NCBI GenBank assembly: GCA_902595845.1
Contig: CACJRN010000009.1
Coordinates: 1 to 56,941, forward strand
Direction of reading: 5' to 3'
Source of the DNA: an uncultured Gammaproteobacteria bacterium
Lineage (GTDB): Bacteria; Pseudomonadota; Gammaproteobacteria; Steroidobacterales; UBA11654
DNA length: 56,941 nucleotides
Numbering within the stretch: the stretch's first letter is position 1; every line of letters starts with the position of its first letter. The notes under the pieces were generated by a model. The model was not told the origin of the DNA. It worked only from the letters and a program-made list of their open reading frames with translations, and searched no databases. Shown piece by piece: positions 8,648 through 17,526 of the stretch. The position numbers and the translations under genes are program-made.

Positions 8648-9160
8648 ATGAATGAATTATCTGTTGAAGGTGTTCAAAAAAATGTAATTCAGATGCTGGG
8701 GGAGCATCACACAGTAACTATTTCCACAAGAGATGAATCATCTGTCTGGTCTGCAACAGTATTTTATGTTTCAGACCAAGATATGAACCTGTTTTTTTTA
8801 TCCTCAGAGAAAAGCAAACACATAAATCATATTCAGTTGAATAGTGAGGTTTCAGCAGCAATATATAAGGATCAAAGTGATTGGCAGAAGATCAAAGGAA
8901 TTCAATTGTCAGGCATGGTAGATATACTCGATGGTCTTGCCCGAGAAAAAGCAATGGATCAGTATCTCGAAAAATATAAATTTTTAAATCAAGTAATCAA
9001 TGAACCCAGAAATAAAGATGAAGAAAAAATTGGCTCACAATTCATATCCATCCCATTTTTTAAACTCAAACCAAGTTTCATAAGAATCATTGATAACGAA
9101 GTCGCTTTCGGTCATAAGGAAGAAATAAGAAAGAGAGAGGGCAGTTGGGAATTGCTTTAA
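8648..9160 (+). CDS. PNPOx-like flavin-binding protein
   Basis: 170 residues with the split-barrel FMN-binding fold of pyridoxamine 5'-phosphate oxidase relatives: HHTVTISTRDESSVWSATVF, LFFLSSEKSKHINHI and EVSAAIYKDQSDW are the typical strands. The fold hosts FMN, F420 or haem in different families, so the reaction cannot be fixed. It lies 6 bases after ubiX, which makes prenyl-FMN, so a flavin link is plausible. Its stop codon shares the TTAA at 9157-9160 with the stop codon of the convergent SDR gene. Confidence 0.75.
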   Translation: MNELSVEGVQKNVIQMLGEHHTVTISTRDESSVWSATVFYVSDQDMNLFFLSSEKSKHINHIQLNSEVSAAIYKDQSDWQKIKGIQLSGMVDILDGLAREKAMDQYLEKYKFLNQVINEPRNKDEEKIGSQFISIPFFKLKPSFIRIIDNEVAFGHKEEIRKREGSWELL

Positions 9161-9945
9161 AGATCTTCTGAAGAATAGCTTGCTAGTTGACCCAGATGAG
9201 CACCGCTGTCAATGATTAAGATTTCGCCAGTAATCAAGGGTGCACCTTCTAAAAACCAAACGAGAACCTCTGCAACGTCTTCTGCAGATGCAACTTTCCT
9301 GAGCGGAAGACTTTTCTCAGCTTGGTCAATTAGAGAATCATAAGCCTCATCGCTCATACCACCTTTTAACCATCTGGTTTTAATCGGTCCAGGAGCTACT
9401 GCATTGATTCTAATTTCAGGCCCTAAAACGTGTGCCAAAGATTTGGTCATTGCATTCAGTGCCGCTTTTGATGTCACATAAGCGATTGATGAACCCATTG
9501 CATTGACTCCTGCTAGTGAAGAGTCGTTTACAATTGCACCCGAGCCTTGTTTTTTCATATGAGGCACCACTGCTTTAATCATTTGGTAGGCACCGACAAC
9601 GTTTACTGCATATATTGATTGAAAATCATCCATGGTTAAGCCATCCAAGTTCTCAAAGAAATTAAACTTGGTTCGACCTGCATTATTAACAAGGTAATCT
9701 ATTTGACCCCATTTTTTCATGGTTGCAGAAACCATTGCTTGGCATTCCTCATCTTTAGAGACGTCTGCCTGAAAAACAATTGTTTCAGCGCCATGTTTCT
9801 CAGCTATTTTTGCTGTCTCAAATGCCTCATTCTCAGACCGTGTATAGTTGATAACTACATTGCATTCTTTTTGTGCTAAAAGAATTGCTGTTGCCGCTCC
9901 AACACCCGTTGCAGACCCTGTAATAATAGCTACTTTTTTACCCAT
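9157..9945 (-). CDS. Short-chain dehydrogenase/reductase
   Basis: 262 residues, classical SDR length. Cofactor motif TGSATGVGAA near residue 10, NNAG near residue 90, catalytic Ser in VNDSSLAGV, and Y-x-x-x-K in SIAYVTSKAAL. C-terminal GEILIIDSGAHLG is the usual end of the substrate-side region. The substrate is unknown. It is transcribed away from the UbiD gene through a 118-base region that contains an inverted repeat (9954-9981), suggesting shared control. Confidence 0.88.
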   Translation of the reverse strand: MGKKVAIITGSATGVGAATAILLAQKECNVVINYTRSENEAFETAKIAEKHGAETIVFQADVSKDEECQAMVSATMKKWGQIDYLVNNAGRTKFNFFENLDGLTMDDFQSIYAVNVVGAYQMIKAVVPHMKKQGSGAIVNDSSLAGVNAMGSSIAYVTSKAALNAMTKSLAHVLGPEIRINAVAPGPIKTRWLKGGMSDEAYDSLIDQAEKSLPLRKVASAEDVAEVLVWFLEGAPLITGEILIIDSGAHLGQLASYSSEDL

Positions 9946-9953
9946 AAATTACT

Positions 9954-9981
9954 ACCGATATAGATTTTCTATTGTATCGGT
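9954..9981. promoter_or_regulatory. Inverted repeat between SDR and ubiD-like gene
   Basis: Seven-base arms ACCGATA (9954-9960) and TATCGGT (9975-9981) are separated by 14 bases, and an inner TAGA/TCTA continues the symmetry. It starts 9 bases from the SDR start codon in the divergent promoter region. It looks like an operator for a dimeric repressor; no regulator gene is adjacent. Confidence 0.35.
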
Positions 9982-10063
9982 TAAACTTAACAAAATCTTT
10001 GATTTAATTTGAATACCCGAAAAGGCACAATGTTTATATAGATTAGTAAAGAGGAGATGAAGA

Positions 10064-11560
10064 GTGCAATTTAATGATATGAGAGGATACATCGATGTCC
10101 TGAGAGAAGAAGGCTTGCTTCATGATTTGGATATACAACTGAATGTAGCTAGAGAAACTTCAGAGCTTCAAGCTTTGATGAGACATTTGCATAATGAGAA
10201 TGGTCCTGCACTCATGTTAAATAACCTCGAAGGTTACAACATGCCTGAAATACCACTCCTATTTAACCCTTATGGAACTCGGCAGAGAACAGCGATGATT
10301 TTAGGAGAGCATGATCCGCTTAAGGCAAAAGCAAAGCATGCAAATATACTCGCTGACCAATCTACTTGGATTGAGCCCAATGTTGTTACCAGAGAAGATG
10401 CCCCTTGCAAGCAAAATAAGATTATTGAAAAAGACATTGATCTTGCAAAACAGCTTCCACATGCTTGGTTTGGCAAGGAAGGTCCGTCATATATAACAAA
10501 TGCCATTGTGATCACAAAGGATCCAGAAACCGGTATCCCTAATACAGGTTGTTATCGTCTTACACAATTATGGAATGCATCTCATCCACATGGAGAAATA
10601 TACTCAGAAGAAGAACAGAGAAGATGCCTGTCCATATTCGCATTTTGGAATCCCCCTGGTAATCATATAGGGCTCCATTGGGCTAAGGCACAAGAGATGG
10701 GGAAACCATTGGAAATTGCCATTGCTTGTGTCGTTGATCCAGTGATTCAATTAGCGGGTGCAACGAGTTTGCCCTTTGGTCTGGATGAGATGAATTTTGC
10801 CGGTGGATTGAAGGGTGAAGCAATTGATGTGGTTCCTTGCGAAACTATTGATATCGAAGTACCTGCAAGATCAGAATTTATTATAGAGGGTCAATTTCTT
10901 CCAAATAGAGACATCACCATTGGTCCACATTCTAATCCAATTGGTTACTATGATGATGAGCAATTATTCCCTCTAATGGAGGTTCAATGCATTACCCATA
11001 GAGATGAACCAATATGGTATTCAACGATGGAGATGATGCCTCCATTTGATCACAACTATATGGCTGTTCTGCCTATCGAAGGTGAATTATTGAGTGACTT
11101 GCAAACCAAGATTCCAGAAGTCAATGATGTGGTTGTGACTCCAAACCTAAGTTATTTTGTTCAATTATCAGTTGATGGTGCTCAGAAGCCACACCCAGAG
11201 TTTGGAAAATACGTATTGCATGCTGTTTGGGGTGCAAGCGGCAGATGGGGAAGAACAGCGAAAATAGTAGTTGTGGTTGGACCAGATGTGAACCCATATG
11301 ATCTCAATGAGGTAGAGTGGGCAATACTGACTCGCGTTCAGCCACAATCAGATACCATTATCAATCAATCAGGACAAGCCTTTCTTATGGATCCTTCAGC
11401 GCCAAAAGATTCTAGTCATGGAATCGCTCTCCAATCTGAGCAGATGGGAATTGATGCAACAATTAAGGTATATGAGCGTTTTCATTCATATCCTGAATAC
11501 AGCAATGCTGATCAAGAATCTGTCTCAGCAATTGCTGAAAAATTAAAAGGATCATTCTAG
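10064..11560 (+). CDS. UbiD-family decarboxylase homologue with altered catalytic loop
   Basis: 498 residues, the same length as E. coli UbiD. It starts with GTG at 10064 behind GAGGAG. The fold is clear: [28 protein letters not shown] with the conserved Arg, IEGQFLP, GYY and WAILTRVQP near the C-terminus. In characterised UbiD and Fdc enzymes the catalytic loop reads E-G-P-[FY]-G-[DE]; here the gap-free counterpart is I-G-P-H-S-N (in [14 protein letters not shown]), so both acids of the Arg-Glu-Asp/Glu relay are replaced. UbiX close by argues it still uses prenyl-FMN. It is too divergent from UbiD to be called the ubiquinone enzyme with confidence. Only 16 bases separate it from pepM, with no terminator. 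Confidence 0.82.
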   Translation: MQFNDMRGYIDVLREEGLLHDLDIQLNVARETSELQALMRHLHNENGPALMLNNLEGYNMPEIPLLFNPYGTRQRTAMILGEHDPLKAKAKHANILADQSTWIEPNVVTREDAPCKQNKIIEKDIDLAKQLPHAWFGKEGPSYITNAIVITKDPETGIPNTGCYRLTQLWNASHPHGEIYSEEEQRRCLSIFAFWNPPGNHIGLHWAKAQEMGKPLEIAIACVVDPVIQLAGATSLPFGLDEMNFAGGLKGEAIDVVPCETIDIEVPARSEFIIEGQFLPNRDITIGPHSNPIGYYDDEQLFPLMEVQCITHRDEPIWYSTMEMMPPFDHNYMAVLPIEGELLSDLQTKIPEVNDVVVTPNLSYFVQLSVDGAQKPHPEFGKYVLHAVWGASGRWGRTAKIVVVVGPDVNPYDLNEVEWAILTRVQPQSDTIINQSGQAFLMDPSAPKDSSHGIALQSEQMGIDATIKVYERFHSYPEYSNADQESVSAIAEKLKGSF

Positions 11561-11576
11561 TCTACTGAGCCATAAG

Positions 11577-13196
11577 GTGACAGAAAGTAAGAAAACCAAG
11601 CAATTCAGAGATTTGCTGATGAGCAGCAATCTTGAATTCTTACTCGAATCTCACAATGGAATCAGTGCCAAGATTGCTGAAGAGGTTGGTTTCAAAGGTC
11701 TTTGGGCAAGTGGTTTAGCAATTTCTGCTCAATACGGTGTAAGAGACAGCAATGAAGCAAGTTGGACCCAAGTACTCGAAAACATTGAGTTTATGTCTGA
11801 TGCAATCAATATACCGATTATGCTTGATGGTGATACAGGCTATGGGAATTTCAATAATGTCAGACGCTTGGTTAAAAAGCTCGAACAGAGAGATATTGCT
11901 GCAGTTTGTATAGAGGATAAGCTTTATCCAAAAACCAATAGTTTCATTGATGGAGATAAGCAAGAGCTTGCTGATATTGATGAGTTCTGCAGTCGAATCA
12001 AGGCTGGTAAAGATGCTCAAATAGATGATGATTTCTCAATTATAACAAGAATCGAAGCATTTATTGCTGGATGGGGTTTAAGCGAAGCTCTCAGAAGGGC
12101 AGAGGCTTATCACCGAGCAGGCTCAGATGCCATCTTAATCCATAGTGCAAAATCAGACCCAAGTGAAATACTGGCTTTCAAAAAGGAATGGGGGAATACT
12201 TCACCTGTTATTGTGGTTCCAACAAAATACTATACAACCCCAACTCAGGTATTAGATGAGGCTGGATTTTCCATTGCAATATGGGCAAACCATATGATCA
12301 GATCTTCCATTAAGGCAATGCAAGAATCTGCAAAACAGATATATGAATCCTCTTCTATTCTGACAGTAGAGGGTGAAATCGCTCCGGTCAAAGAGGTTTT
12401 CAGATTACAAGGAGTCTCTGAACTCAAAGAAGCTGAAGAGAACTATTTGCCAAAAAAGGAAATAGCTACTGAGGCAATCATTCTCGCTGCATCAAGAGGT
12501 GAAGCCATGGGGAGCCTCACTGACAATCAACCTAAAGCCATGATTCCATTAAAAGATAAAAGTATTTTGGAGCATATTTCGGATACATATCGCAATCATG
12601 GCATCAATAAAATTCATGTGGTTCGAGGATACAAGAAGGAATCAATCAATTTTCCTGAGTTGAATTACATCGATAACGATGATCATGAAACCACCTCTGA
12701 GTTGTCCTCATTTCATAAAGCCATTGATCAGATCAGTGGCGACATTGTTTGTTCGTTTGGAGACGTATTGTTCAAACCTTATTTGCTTCAGTTACTGGAT
12801 GAATGTGAAGATGATCTGGTAATTGTGGTCGATACCCAATGGAAGGATTCAGTTAATAGAGATAGGGCAGCTGATTATGTGAATTGCTCGCAGCCTCATT
12901 CTAGAGCAAATTATGGCGACTCAATTTTTCTTGAATCAGCAGGAGAAAATCTGGGCGAAGACTCCATTCATGGCGAATGGATGGGGATCATCAAGATTTC
13001 ATCTGCGATTTTCCCCACAGTTAGAAAAGAGGTTGAGTCTCTATCAAAACTTGAGAATTTTGATTCAATGAAAATGCACCATTTATTGGAACACCTTTGT
13101 CGGCTTAAGCAGCCAATTAGAGTTGTTTATACCACTGGTAATTGGCTTGATGTCGATACACTGGAGGATGTGATTAGGGCAAACAACTTTCTATGA
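11577..13196 (+). CDS. pepM: Phosphoenolpyruvate mutase fused to nucleotidyltransferase
   Basis: 539 residues in two domains. Residues 5-285 are PEP mutase, which rearranges PEP to phosphonopyruvate, the first step of phosphonate biosynthesis. The diagnostic E113-D-K-x4-N-S motif ([11 protein letters not shown]) and [17 protein letters not shown] separate it from isocitrate-lyase relatives. Residues 298-539 are a sugar-phosphate-type nucleotidyltransferase ([20 protein letters not shown], then PKAMIPL). The GTG start at 11577 is supported because the conserved KTKQFRDLL region precedes the first ATG; its ribosome-binding site is weak. The downstream gene overlaps by ATGA. The fused domain may activate AEP or another phosphonate or sugar; a second nucleotidyltransferase is encoded in the same operon. 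Confidence 0.95.
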   Translation: MTESKKTKQFRDLLMSSNLEFLLESHNGISAKIAEEVGFKGLWASGLAISAQYGVRDSNEASWTQVLENIEFMSDAINIPIMLDGDTGYGNFNNVRRLVKKLEQRDIAAVCIEDKLYPKTNSFIDGDKQELADIDEFCSRIKAGKDAQIDDDFSIITRIEAFIAGWGLSEALRRAEAYHRAGSDAILIHSAKSDPSEILAFKKEWGNTSPVIVVPTKYYTTPTQVLDEAGFSIAIWANHMIRSSIKAMQESAKQIYESSSILTVEGEIAPVKEVFRLQGVSELKEAEENYLPKKEIATEAIILAASRGEAMGSLTDNQPKAMIPLKDKSILEHISDTYRNHGINKIHVVRGYKKESINFPELNYIDNDDHETTSELSSFHKAIDQISGDIVCSFGDVLFKPYLLQLLDECEDDLVIVVDTQWKDSVNRDRAADYVNCSQPHSRANYGDSIFLESAGENLGEDSIHGEWMGIIKISSAIFPTVRKEVESLSKLENFDSMKMHHLLEHLCRLKQPIRVVYTTGNWLDVDTLEDVIRANNFL

Positions 13197-14344
13197 TTTG
13201 TGCTCAAAAATTCTTGGGTGAAGCATCTCATTTAGGTTTTAATGTCTATACAGGAGTGCCTTGTTCATTTCTTAAGCCATTGATTAATGCATCAATTGAA
13301 TCTAATCATTTATCTTATATCCCAGCTGTAAACGAAGGGGATGCAGTTGGTATTGCTGCTGGTGTCTATCTCGGCGGCGGTTTACCTGTCGTTATGTTTC
13401 AAAATTCTGGACTGGGCAATGCTGTCAATCCATTTACATCATTGATTCAAACTTTTCAGATTCCGATTTTAATGATTGCCACTTTGAGAGGTGATCCAAA
13501 TGAAAGACCTGATGAGCCTCAACATCAACTCATGGGGAGAATAACAACTCAATTGCTTGATTTAATGGAAGTCAGTTGGTCCTGGTTCCCTGAGGATGAG
13601 GATGAATTGGTCAAGTCAATGGATACAGTGAAAAGCAGGATCATTGATGACAAGAAATCGCATGTTTTGATTATGAAAAAAGGTTCTGTAGAACCATATG
13701 ATCTCACACAGAAGACTGAAATCATGACTGACCAAGATTCAACCATAGACAGTTATGAGAATAATCTATCAGGTCTGGTAACCAGATCCGAGTTTATGGA
13801 GATGGTCACTGAAAAAACAAATGAGAAAGATGATTTAATCATCGCAACCACGGGATATTCAGGAAGAGAATTGTATGCAACATCTGACCGTAAGAATCAT
13901 TTTTATATGGTTGGTTCAATGGGTTGCGCCATTGATATAGGATTGGGTTTATCCTTGCAAAGACCGGAAAAAAGAGTCATTGTCATTGATGGTGACGGTG
14001 CAATCCTCATGCGTTTAGGAGCCATGTCAACCGTGGGTTTCATGGCGCCTGAGAATCTCACCCATGTTGTTCTTGATAATGGCGTATATGAATCTACGGG
14101 TGCTCAAAAAACAGTATCTTCAATACTCGATTTTAAAACCTTTGCATATTCAAATCGTTATAAAAACTCCATCAAGATGAACTCCTTGAAAGACTTTGAT
14201 TCATTGTTAGACTCAAATAAGAAAGGGCCTAATTTCATTCATTTTCCGATAAAAAAAGGAGTGAAAAAAAATCTTCCTCGTCCCTCAATTTTGCCAAATG
14301 AGGTTGCAGAAAGATTTAGGAATAATATAAAGAATTTAAAATGA
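13193..14344 (+). CDS. ppd: Phosphonopyruvate decarboxylase
   Basis: 383 residues carrying both ThDP domains in one chain. N-terminal half: [11 protein letters not shown] and the cofactor glutamate in [14 protein letters not shown]-terminal half: ThDP/Mg motif from [12 protein letters not shown] (near residue 267) to VVLDNGVY (near 294). It decarboxylates phosphonopyruvate to phosphonoacetaldehyde, pulling the unfavourable PEP mutase equilibrium forward. The N-terminal [13 protein letters not shown] and the [10 protein letters not shown] block match the phosphonopyruvate/sulfopyruvate decarboxylase family; the pepM neighbour decides for the phosphonate. It overlaps both flanking genes by ATGA, indicating translational coupling. 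Confidence 0.95.
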   Translation: MICAQKFLGEASHLGFNVYTGVPCSFLKPLINASIESNHLSYIPAVNEGDAVGIAAGVYLGGGLPVVMFQNSGLGNAVNPFTSLIQTFQIPILMIATLRGDPNERPDEPQHQLMGRITTQLLDLMEVSWSWFPEDEDELVKSMDTVKSRIIDDKKSHVLIMKKGSVEPYDLTQKTEIMTDQDSTIDSYENNLSGLVTRSEFMEMVTEKTNEKDDLIIATTGYSGRELYATSDRKNHFYMVGSMGCAIDIGLGLSLQRPEKRVIVIDGDGAILMRLGAMSTVGFMAPENLTHVVLDNGVYESTGAQKTVSSILDFKTFAYSNRYKNSIKMNSLKDFDSLLDSNKKGPNFIHFPIKKGVKKNLPRPSILPNEVAERFRNNIKNLK

Positions 14345-15441
14345 ATAACCGAAAACAAAATATTTTGCTGAATCCTGGACCAGTCAATATGTCGGATCGT
14401 GTGAAAAGACGTATGACTGAAGAAGATTTCTGTCATCGGGAGACAGAGTTTTCAGATTTGATCAAAGATGTCAATTCTAAACTTTCGAGCCTTTATGATG
14501 ATATGGATGATTATGAATCTGTGATTCTAAGCTGTTCAGGCACTGGTGCTGTCGAGGGCATGCTGACTTCTTTTATTCATGATGAAAAGTCACTACTGAT
14601 CACCAATGGTGTTTATGGTGAGCGAATGGAGAAGATATTAAAAATTCAGAATAAGAACTTGGATGTCATTCATTTTGATTGGCTTAATCCAATAGATGTC
14701 CAATTGATCATAGATCGAATTGATGCTGATAAAAGTATTGAAAATATGATTTTGGTTCACCATGAAACAACAACAGGAAGATTGAATCAATTGAGAGAAA
14801 TAGGTCAAATTTGTAGGGACAATGATATCGGTTTATATCTTGATGGAGTCAGTAGTTTTGGAGCAGAAGATATAAAAGCACATGAGATCAATTTAAAAGC
14901 TGTTGCTGCATCGGCAAATAAATGTCTACACGGTGCACCTGGGCTTGCATTTGTTCTTGCACACAAGGATCAATGGGAAAAAACTGCTGATAAATCCTAT
15001 GGTGTCTATTTTGATCTTCACCAATACTATGGCATGCAAAAAAGAGATGGGTTTTCACCATATACACAAGCAACCCATTTGGTATCAGCTTTTCATGAAG
15101 CTCTGCTTGAGTTCACCGAAATGGGAGGATGGAAGGCAAGGAATGCATTATTTCAGGATAGAGCTGAGCAAATTCATGATTGTTTGAAGTCACTTGATAT
15201 TTCAACCTTGATACCCAAAGAAGACTACTCTTCTGTTTTGAGGTCCTACCAATTACCTGATGGTATTGAGTATGAGGATCTACATGCTTATATGAAAAAT
15301 AATGGTTTTGTGATTTATCAAGGCCAAGGCATTTTCAAGAAGAACATATTTAGGATTTCAACAATGGGTCACATGGAACAATCAGATATCACAATGTTGT
15401 GTGATTTATTTGAAGAATTCTTCGGTAGTCATGGTCAATGA
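14341..15441 (+). CDS. phnW: 2-Aminoethylphosphonate transaminase
   Basis: 366 residues, fold-type I PLP aminotransferase of the PhnW/alanine-glyoxylate family. N-terminal LLNPGPVNMSDRVKRRM, CHRETEFSDLI, and the PLP lysine K194 in SANKCLHGAPG with the preceding LDGVSSFGA Asp. In this setting it would run in the biosynthetic direction, aminating phosphonoacetaldehyde to 2-aminoethylphosphonate. The start overlaps ppd by ATGA and the 3' end overlaps the next gene by 11 bases. The degradation enzyme phosphonatase (PhnX) is absent from the window, supporting biosynthesis rather than catabolism. Confidence 0.93.
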   Translation: MNNRKQNILLNPGPVNMSDRVKRRMTEEDFCHRETEFSDLIKDVNSKLSSLYDDMDDYESVILSCSGTGAVEGMLTSFIHDEKSLLITNGVYGERMEKILKIQNKNLDVIHFDWLNPIDVQLIIDRIDADKSIENMILVHHETTTGRLNQLREIGQICRDNDIGLYLDGVSSFGAEDIKAHEINLKAVAASANKCLHGAPGLAFVLAHKDQWEKTADKSYGVYFDLHQYYGMQKRDGFSPYTQATHLVSAFHEALLEFTEMGGWKARNALFQDRAEQIHDCLKSLDISTLIPKEDYSSVLRSYQLPDGIEYEDLHAYMKNNGFVIYQGQGIFKKNIFRISTMGHMEQSDITMLCDLFEEFFGSHGQ

Positions 15442-16180
15442 AGCTGTCATTTTAGCGGCAGGATTGGGAAGCCGATTGGGCGATGAAAATGATGGTAAAC
15501 CAAAAGGTTTATTGCAACTTGGGAGGCAATCTATCATTGAGGAGTCAATTGAAAAATTGATAAAAAGCGGCATTGAGAAGATATGGATCGTCACAGGTCA
15601 TCAATCAGAATATTTTGAAGAATTGCCAAAGCTGTATGAATCAAAAGTGAGTCTTGTGATGAATCCTGATTTTAAACAATCTGGAACATTGCATTCGCTA
15701 TCCATGATTGCTGACAAGGTTTCACCTCCATTTTTGCTGCTTGAGTCGGATATCATTTTTGAATACAGAGCAATTGAATCAGTTCTTAATCATCACTCTG
15801 AGGATTGTATATTACTCAGTGGTTTCAGTGATTGTGGAGATGAGGTTTTTGTTGAAACATGTCGTGATAAGTTGGTATTGATGTCAAAAAACATCAATGA
15901 GCTTGGAAGCTCTCCAGCCGGAGAGCTGGTTGGGATAGTTAAAATAGGCAGTGCACTATTTAAGAAAATGATGCAGTTTTATAAGCAAGATCCAAAACAC
16001 AAAATGGCCGATTATGAAACCGATGCGCTGGTTGCAGTTGCCACAGAGACATCCATTTCATGTTTAACAATAGATGACTTAGTCTGGTCAGAGATTGATG
16101 ATCCAGATCATCTAAAACGTGCAAAAGAAGAAATTTATCCCATGGTTATAGAAACTGATTTAGAATATCTCTCTGAATAA
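15431..16180 (+). CDS. Nucleotidyltransferase, probable AEP cytidylyltransferase (PntC-like)
   Basis: 249 residues from the ATG at 15431, which gives the canonical N-terminus VNEAVILAAGLGSRLG with the NTP-binding LAAGxGxR and KPKGLLQL lysine. Later motifs are LLESDII (metal Asp), DYETDAL and WSEIDDPDHLKRAKE, resembling LicC/PntC-type cytidylyltransferases that activate phosphocholine or AEP as CMP derivatives. In the operon order it follows PEP mutase, decarboxylase and transaminase and precedes a CDP-alcohol phosphotransferase, so CMP-AEP is the likely product. The nucleotide and acceptor are inferred from context, not seen directly. Confidence 0.85.
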   Translation: MVNEAVILAAGLGSRLGDENDGKPKGLLQLGRQSIIEESIEKLIKSGIEKIWIVTGHQSEYFEELPKLYESKVSLVMNPDFKQSGTLHSLSMIADKVSPPFLLLESDIIFEYRAIESVLNHHSEDCILLSGFSDCGDEVFVETCRDKLVLMSKNINELGSSPAGELVGIVKIGSALFKKMMQFYKQDPKHKMADYETDALVAVATETSISCLTIDDLVWSEIDDPDHLKRAKEEIYPMVIETDLEYLSE

Positions 16181-16200
16181 ACCGAATGAGGCATTTACAG

Positions 16201-16386
16201 GTGACAAAAAAAATATTCGTTATTTCTATCATATCTTTCTCCTATGTAAATAATGCCCATGCATATCTTGATCCCAGTACTGGAGGTATGCTGATATCTG
16301 CTATATTAGGAATGTTTGCAACGCTTGGTCTCGTGATTAAATCTTATTGGTATAAGTTAAAATCGATCTTTAAAAAAAAGGATTGA
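16201..16386 (+). CDS. Small exported membrane protein, YLDPSTGG type
   Basis: 61 residues from a GTG at 16201, which has a GAGG 9 bases upstream; an ATG at 16186 would add five residues. There is a signal peptide (KKIFVISIISFSYVNNAHA), then the motif YLDPSTGGMLISA, one transmembrane helix and a lysine-rich end (SIFKKKD). I recall similar tiny A-Y-[IL]-D-P-[GS]-T-G proteins next to polysaccharide and sulfatase-like genes, but know of no function. Its place between the nucleotidyltransferase and the TagF-like gene suggests an accessory subunit of the export or transfer machinery. Confidence 0.7.
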   Translation: MTKKIFVISIISFSYVNNAHAYLDPSTGGMLISAILGMFATLGLVIKSYWYKLKSIFKKKD

Positions 16387-16395
16387 TTATCATTT

Positions 16396-17526
16396 ATGAA
16401 GACATTCTTTAAGGACTTTCAAGGATATCGAGCATATAAAAAACTTCCTAAAAATTTTAAGAATATTGTTTTTTACTCGGAGAGTTTTCAAGACTGGCAT
16501 CATCTCAAACCCCTTTTAAACGGATTACTGAATCAGAAAATAGCTGTGACCTATGTCACTTCTGATGAAAAAGACCCAGGACTATTAAAGCAATCCACAG
16601 GATACAGATCGGTTTATATTGGCAAAGGCTTTTTTAGAATTTTATTTTTTCAGTATCTAGAGGCAAAACTCTTCTTTCTAACGATGTTGGATCTAAATAA
16701 CTTCGAGTTGAAAAGGTCTATAAATCCTGTTCATTATGTCTACTTATTTCATACACTTGGAAGCACACATATGGTAGATCATGATAATTCATATGATCAT
16801 TATGACACCATCTTATGTGCTGGCCCTCATCAAAAGAAAGAAATTCAGCTGAGAGAAAACAACAAAGGTTTAATTAGGAAAAATCTTGTTTCATATGGTT
16901 ATCCAAGGCTTGAAAAGCTTATTCAATTAAATGTTCTACCCAATAATGATAGAAAGGTCATACTTTTAGCCCCCACTTGGGGAGAGAATAGCATTATCAA
17001 TCTTATTGGAATGGAAATTTGCTCAATCATTATTGATCAAGGTTACTCACTCATACTGAGACCGCATCATGAGACACTCAAGCGTTCACCAGATCTAATC
17101 GATGAAATAGAAAAGAAGTTTTCAAATCATGAGTCATTTAAATTGGTCAAAGAAATGGGTGACTCTGAGTCTCTCTTACAATCTGATTTATTAATCTGTG
17201 ATTGGTCAGGAACCGCAATTGAGTATGCACTGGGATTGGAAAAACCAATTATATTTATTGATATACCACCTAGAGTTAGAAACCCGAACTGGAATGAAAT
17301 TCAGTCAGAGCCACTAGAGATGAGTATTAGAGAAAAGGTGGGTTCTATTATTTCTCCATCAAAACTCGAAGAGCTGCCAATGACCATTGATCAATTATTG
17401 AATAATGATCAAACCTTTTCAGATCAGATAAAATCACTGCGAGAAGAATTTGTATATAATTTAGGTGATTCAGAAACCGTTGGTCCAGAAGAGATAAAAA
17501 AATTATTAAAAAAACTCAAAAACTAA
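16396..17526 (+). CDS. TagF/TagB-like CDP-alcohol phosphotransferase
   Basis: 376 residues of the CDP-glycerol:glycerophosphotransferase superfamily (GT-B-like). Typical blocks: LFHTLGSTHM near residue 117, YDTILCAGPHQKKEI, LLAPTWGEN, RPHHE near 222, and the C-terminal nucleotide site SDLLICDWSGTAIEYALG near 265. Teichoic-acid relatives transfer glycerol-, ribitol- or choline-type phosphates from CDP-activated donors to glycans. Downstream of a cytidylyltransferase in a phosphonate operon, transfer of AEP from CMP-AEP is the most economical reading (inference). There is no transmembrane segment, so it is probably a peripheral inner-membrane enzyme. The last codons contain two A-AAA-AAA heptamers just before the TAA. 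Confidence 0.85.
   Translation: MKTFFKDFQGYRAYKKLPKNFKNIVFYSESFQDWHHLKPLLNGLLNQKIAVTYVTSDEKDPGLLKQSTGYRSVYIGKGFFRILFFQYLEAKLFFLTMLDLNNFELKRSINPVHYVYLFHTLGSTHMVDHDNSYDHYDTILCAGPHQKKEIQLRENNKGLIRKNLVSYGYPRLEKLIQLNVLPNNDRKVILLAPTWGENSIINLIGMEICSIIIDQGYSLILRPHHETLKRSPDLIDEIEKKFSNHESFKLVKEMGDSESLLQSDLLICDWSGTAIEYALGLEKPIIFIDIPPRVRNPNWNEIQSEPLEMSIREKVGSIISPSKLEELPMTIDQLLNNDQTFSDQIKSLREEFVYNLGDSETVGPEEIKKLLKKLKN
17487..17526 (+). other. Slippery heptamers and AUU start region between tagF-like and yejM-like genes
   Basis: In the tagF-like frame two A-AAA-AAA heptamers occur (17495-17501 and 17507-17513), each positioned as X-XXY-YYZ, and a -1 shift at either enters the yejM-like frame. The purine-rich AGAAGAG (17487-17493) also stands 8 bases before ATT at 17502, a possible AUU start codon. 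No ATG, GTG or TTG exists in the downstream frame before 17583. Confidence 0.5.

Noticed and set aside
10270-10515. Leftward frames inside the UbiD-like gene and similar frames opposite other genes
   Set aside because: They lie fully within genes with clear homology, show no family features and have no ribosome-binding sites.
10064-11560. Assignment of the UbiD-like gene as ubiquinone-pathway ubiD
   Set aside because: The catalytic loop differs at both acids and overall similarity to E. coli UbiD is low, so only the family is named.
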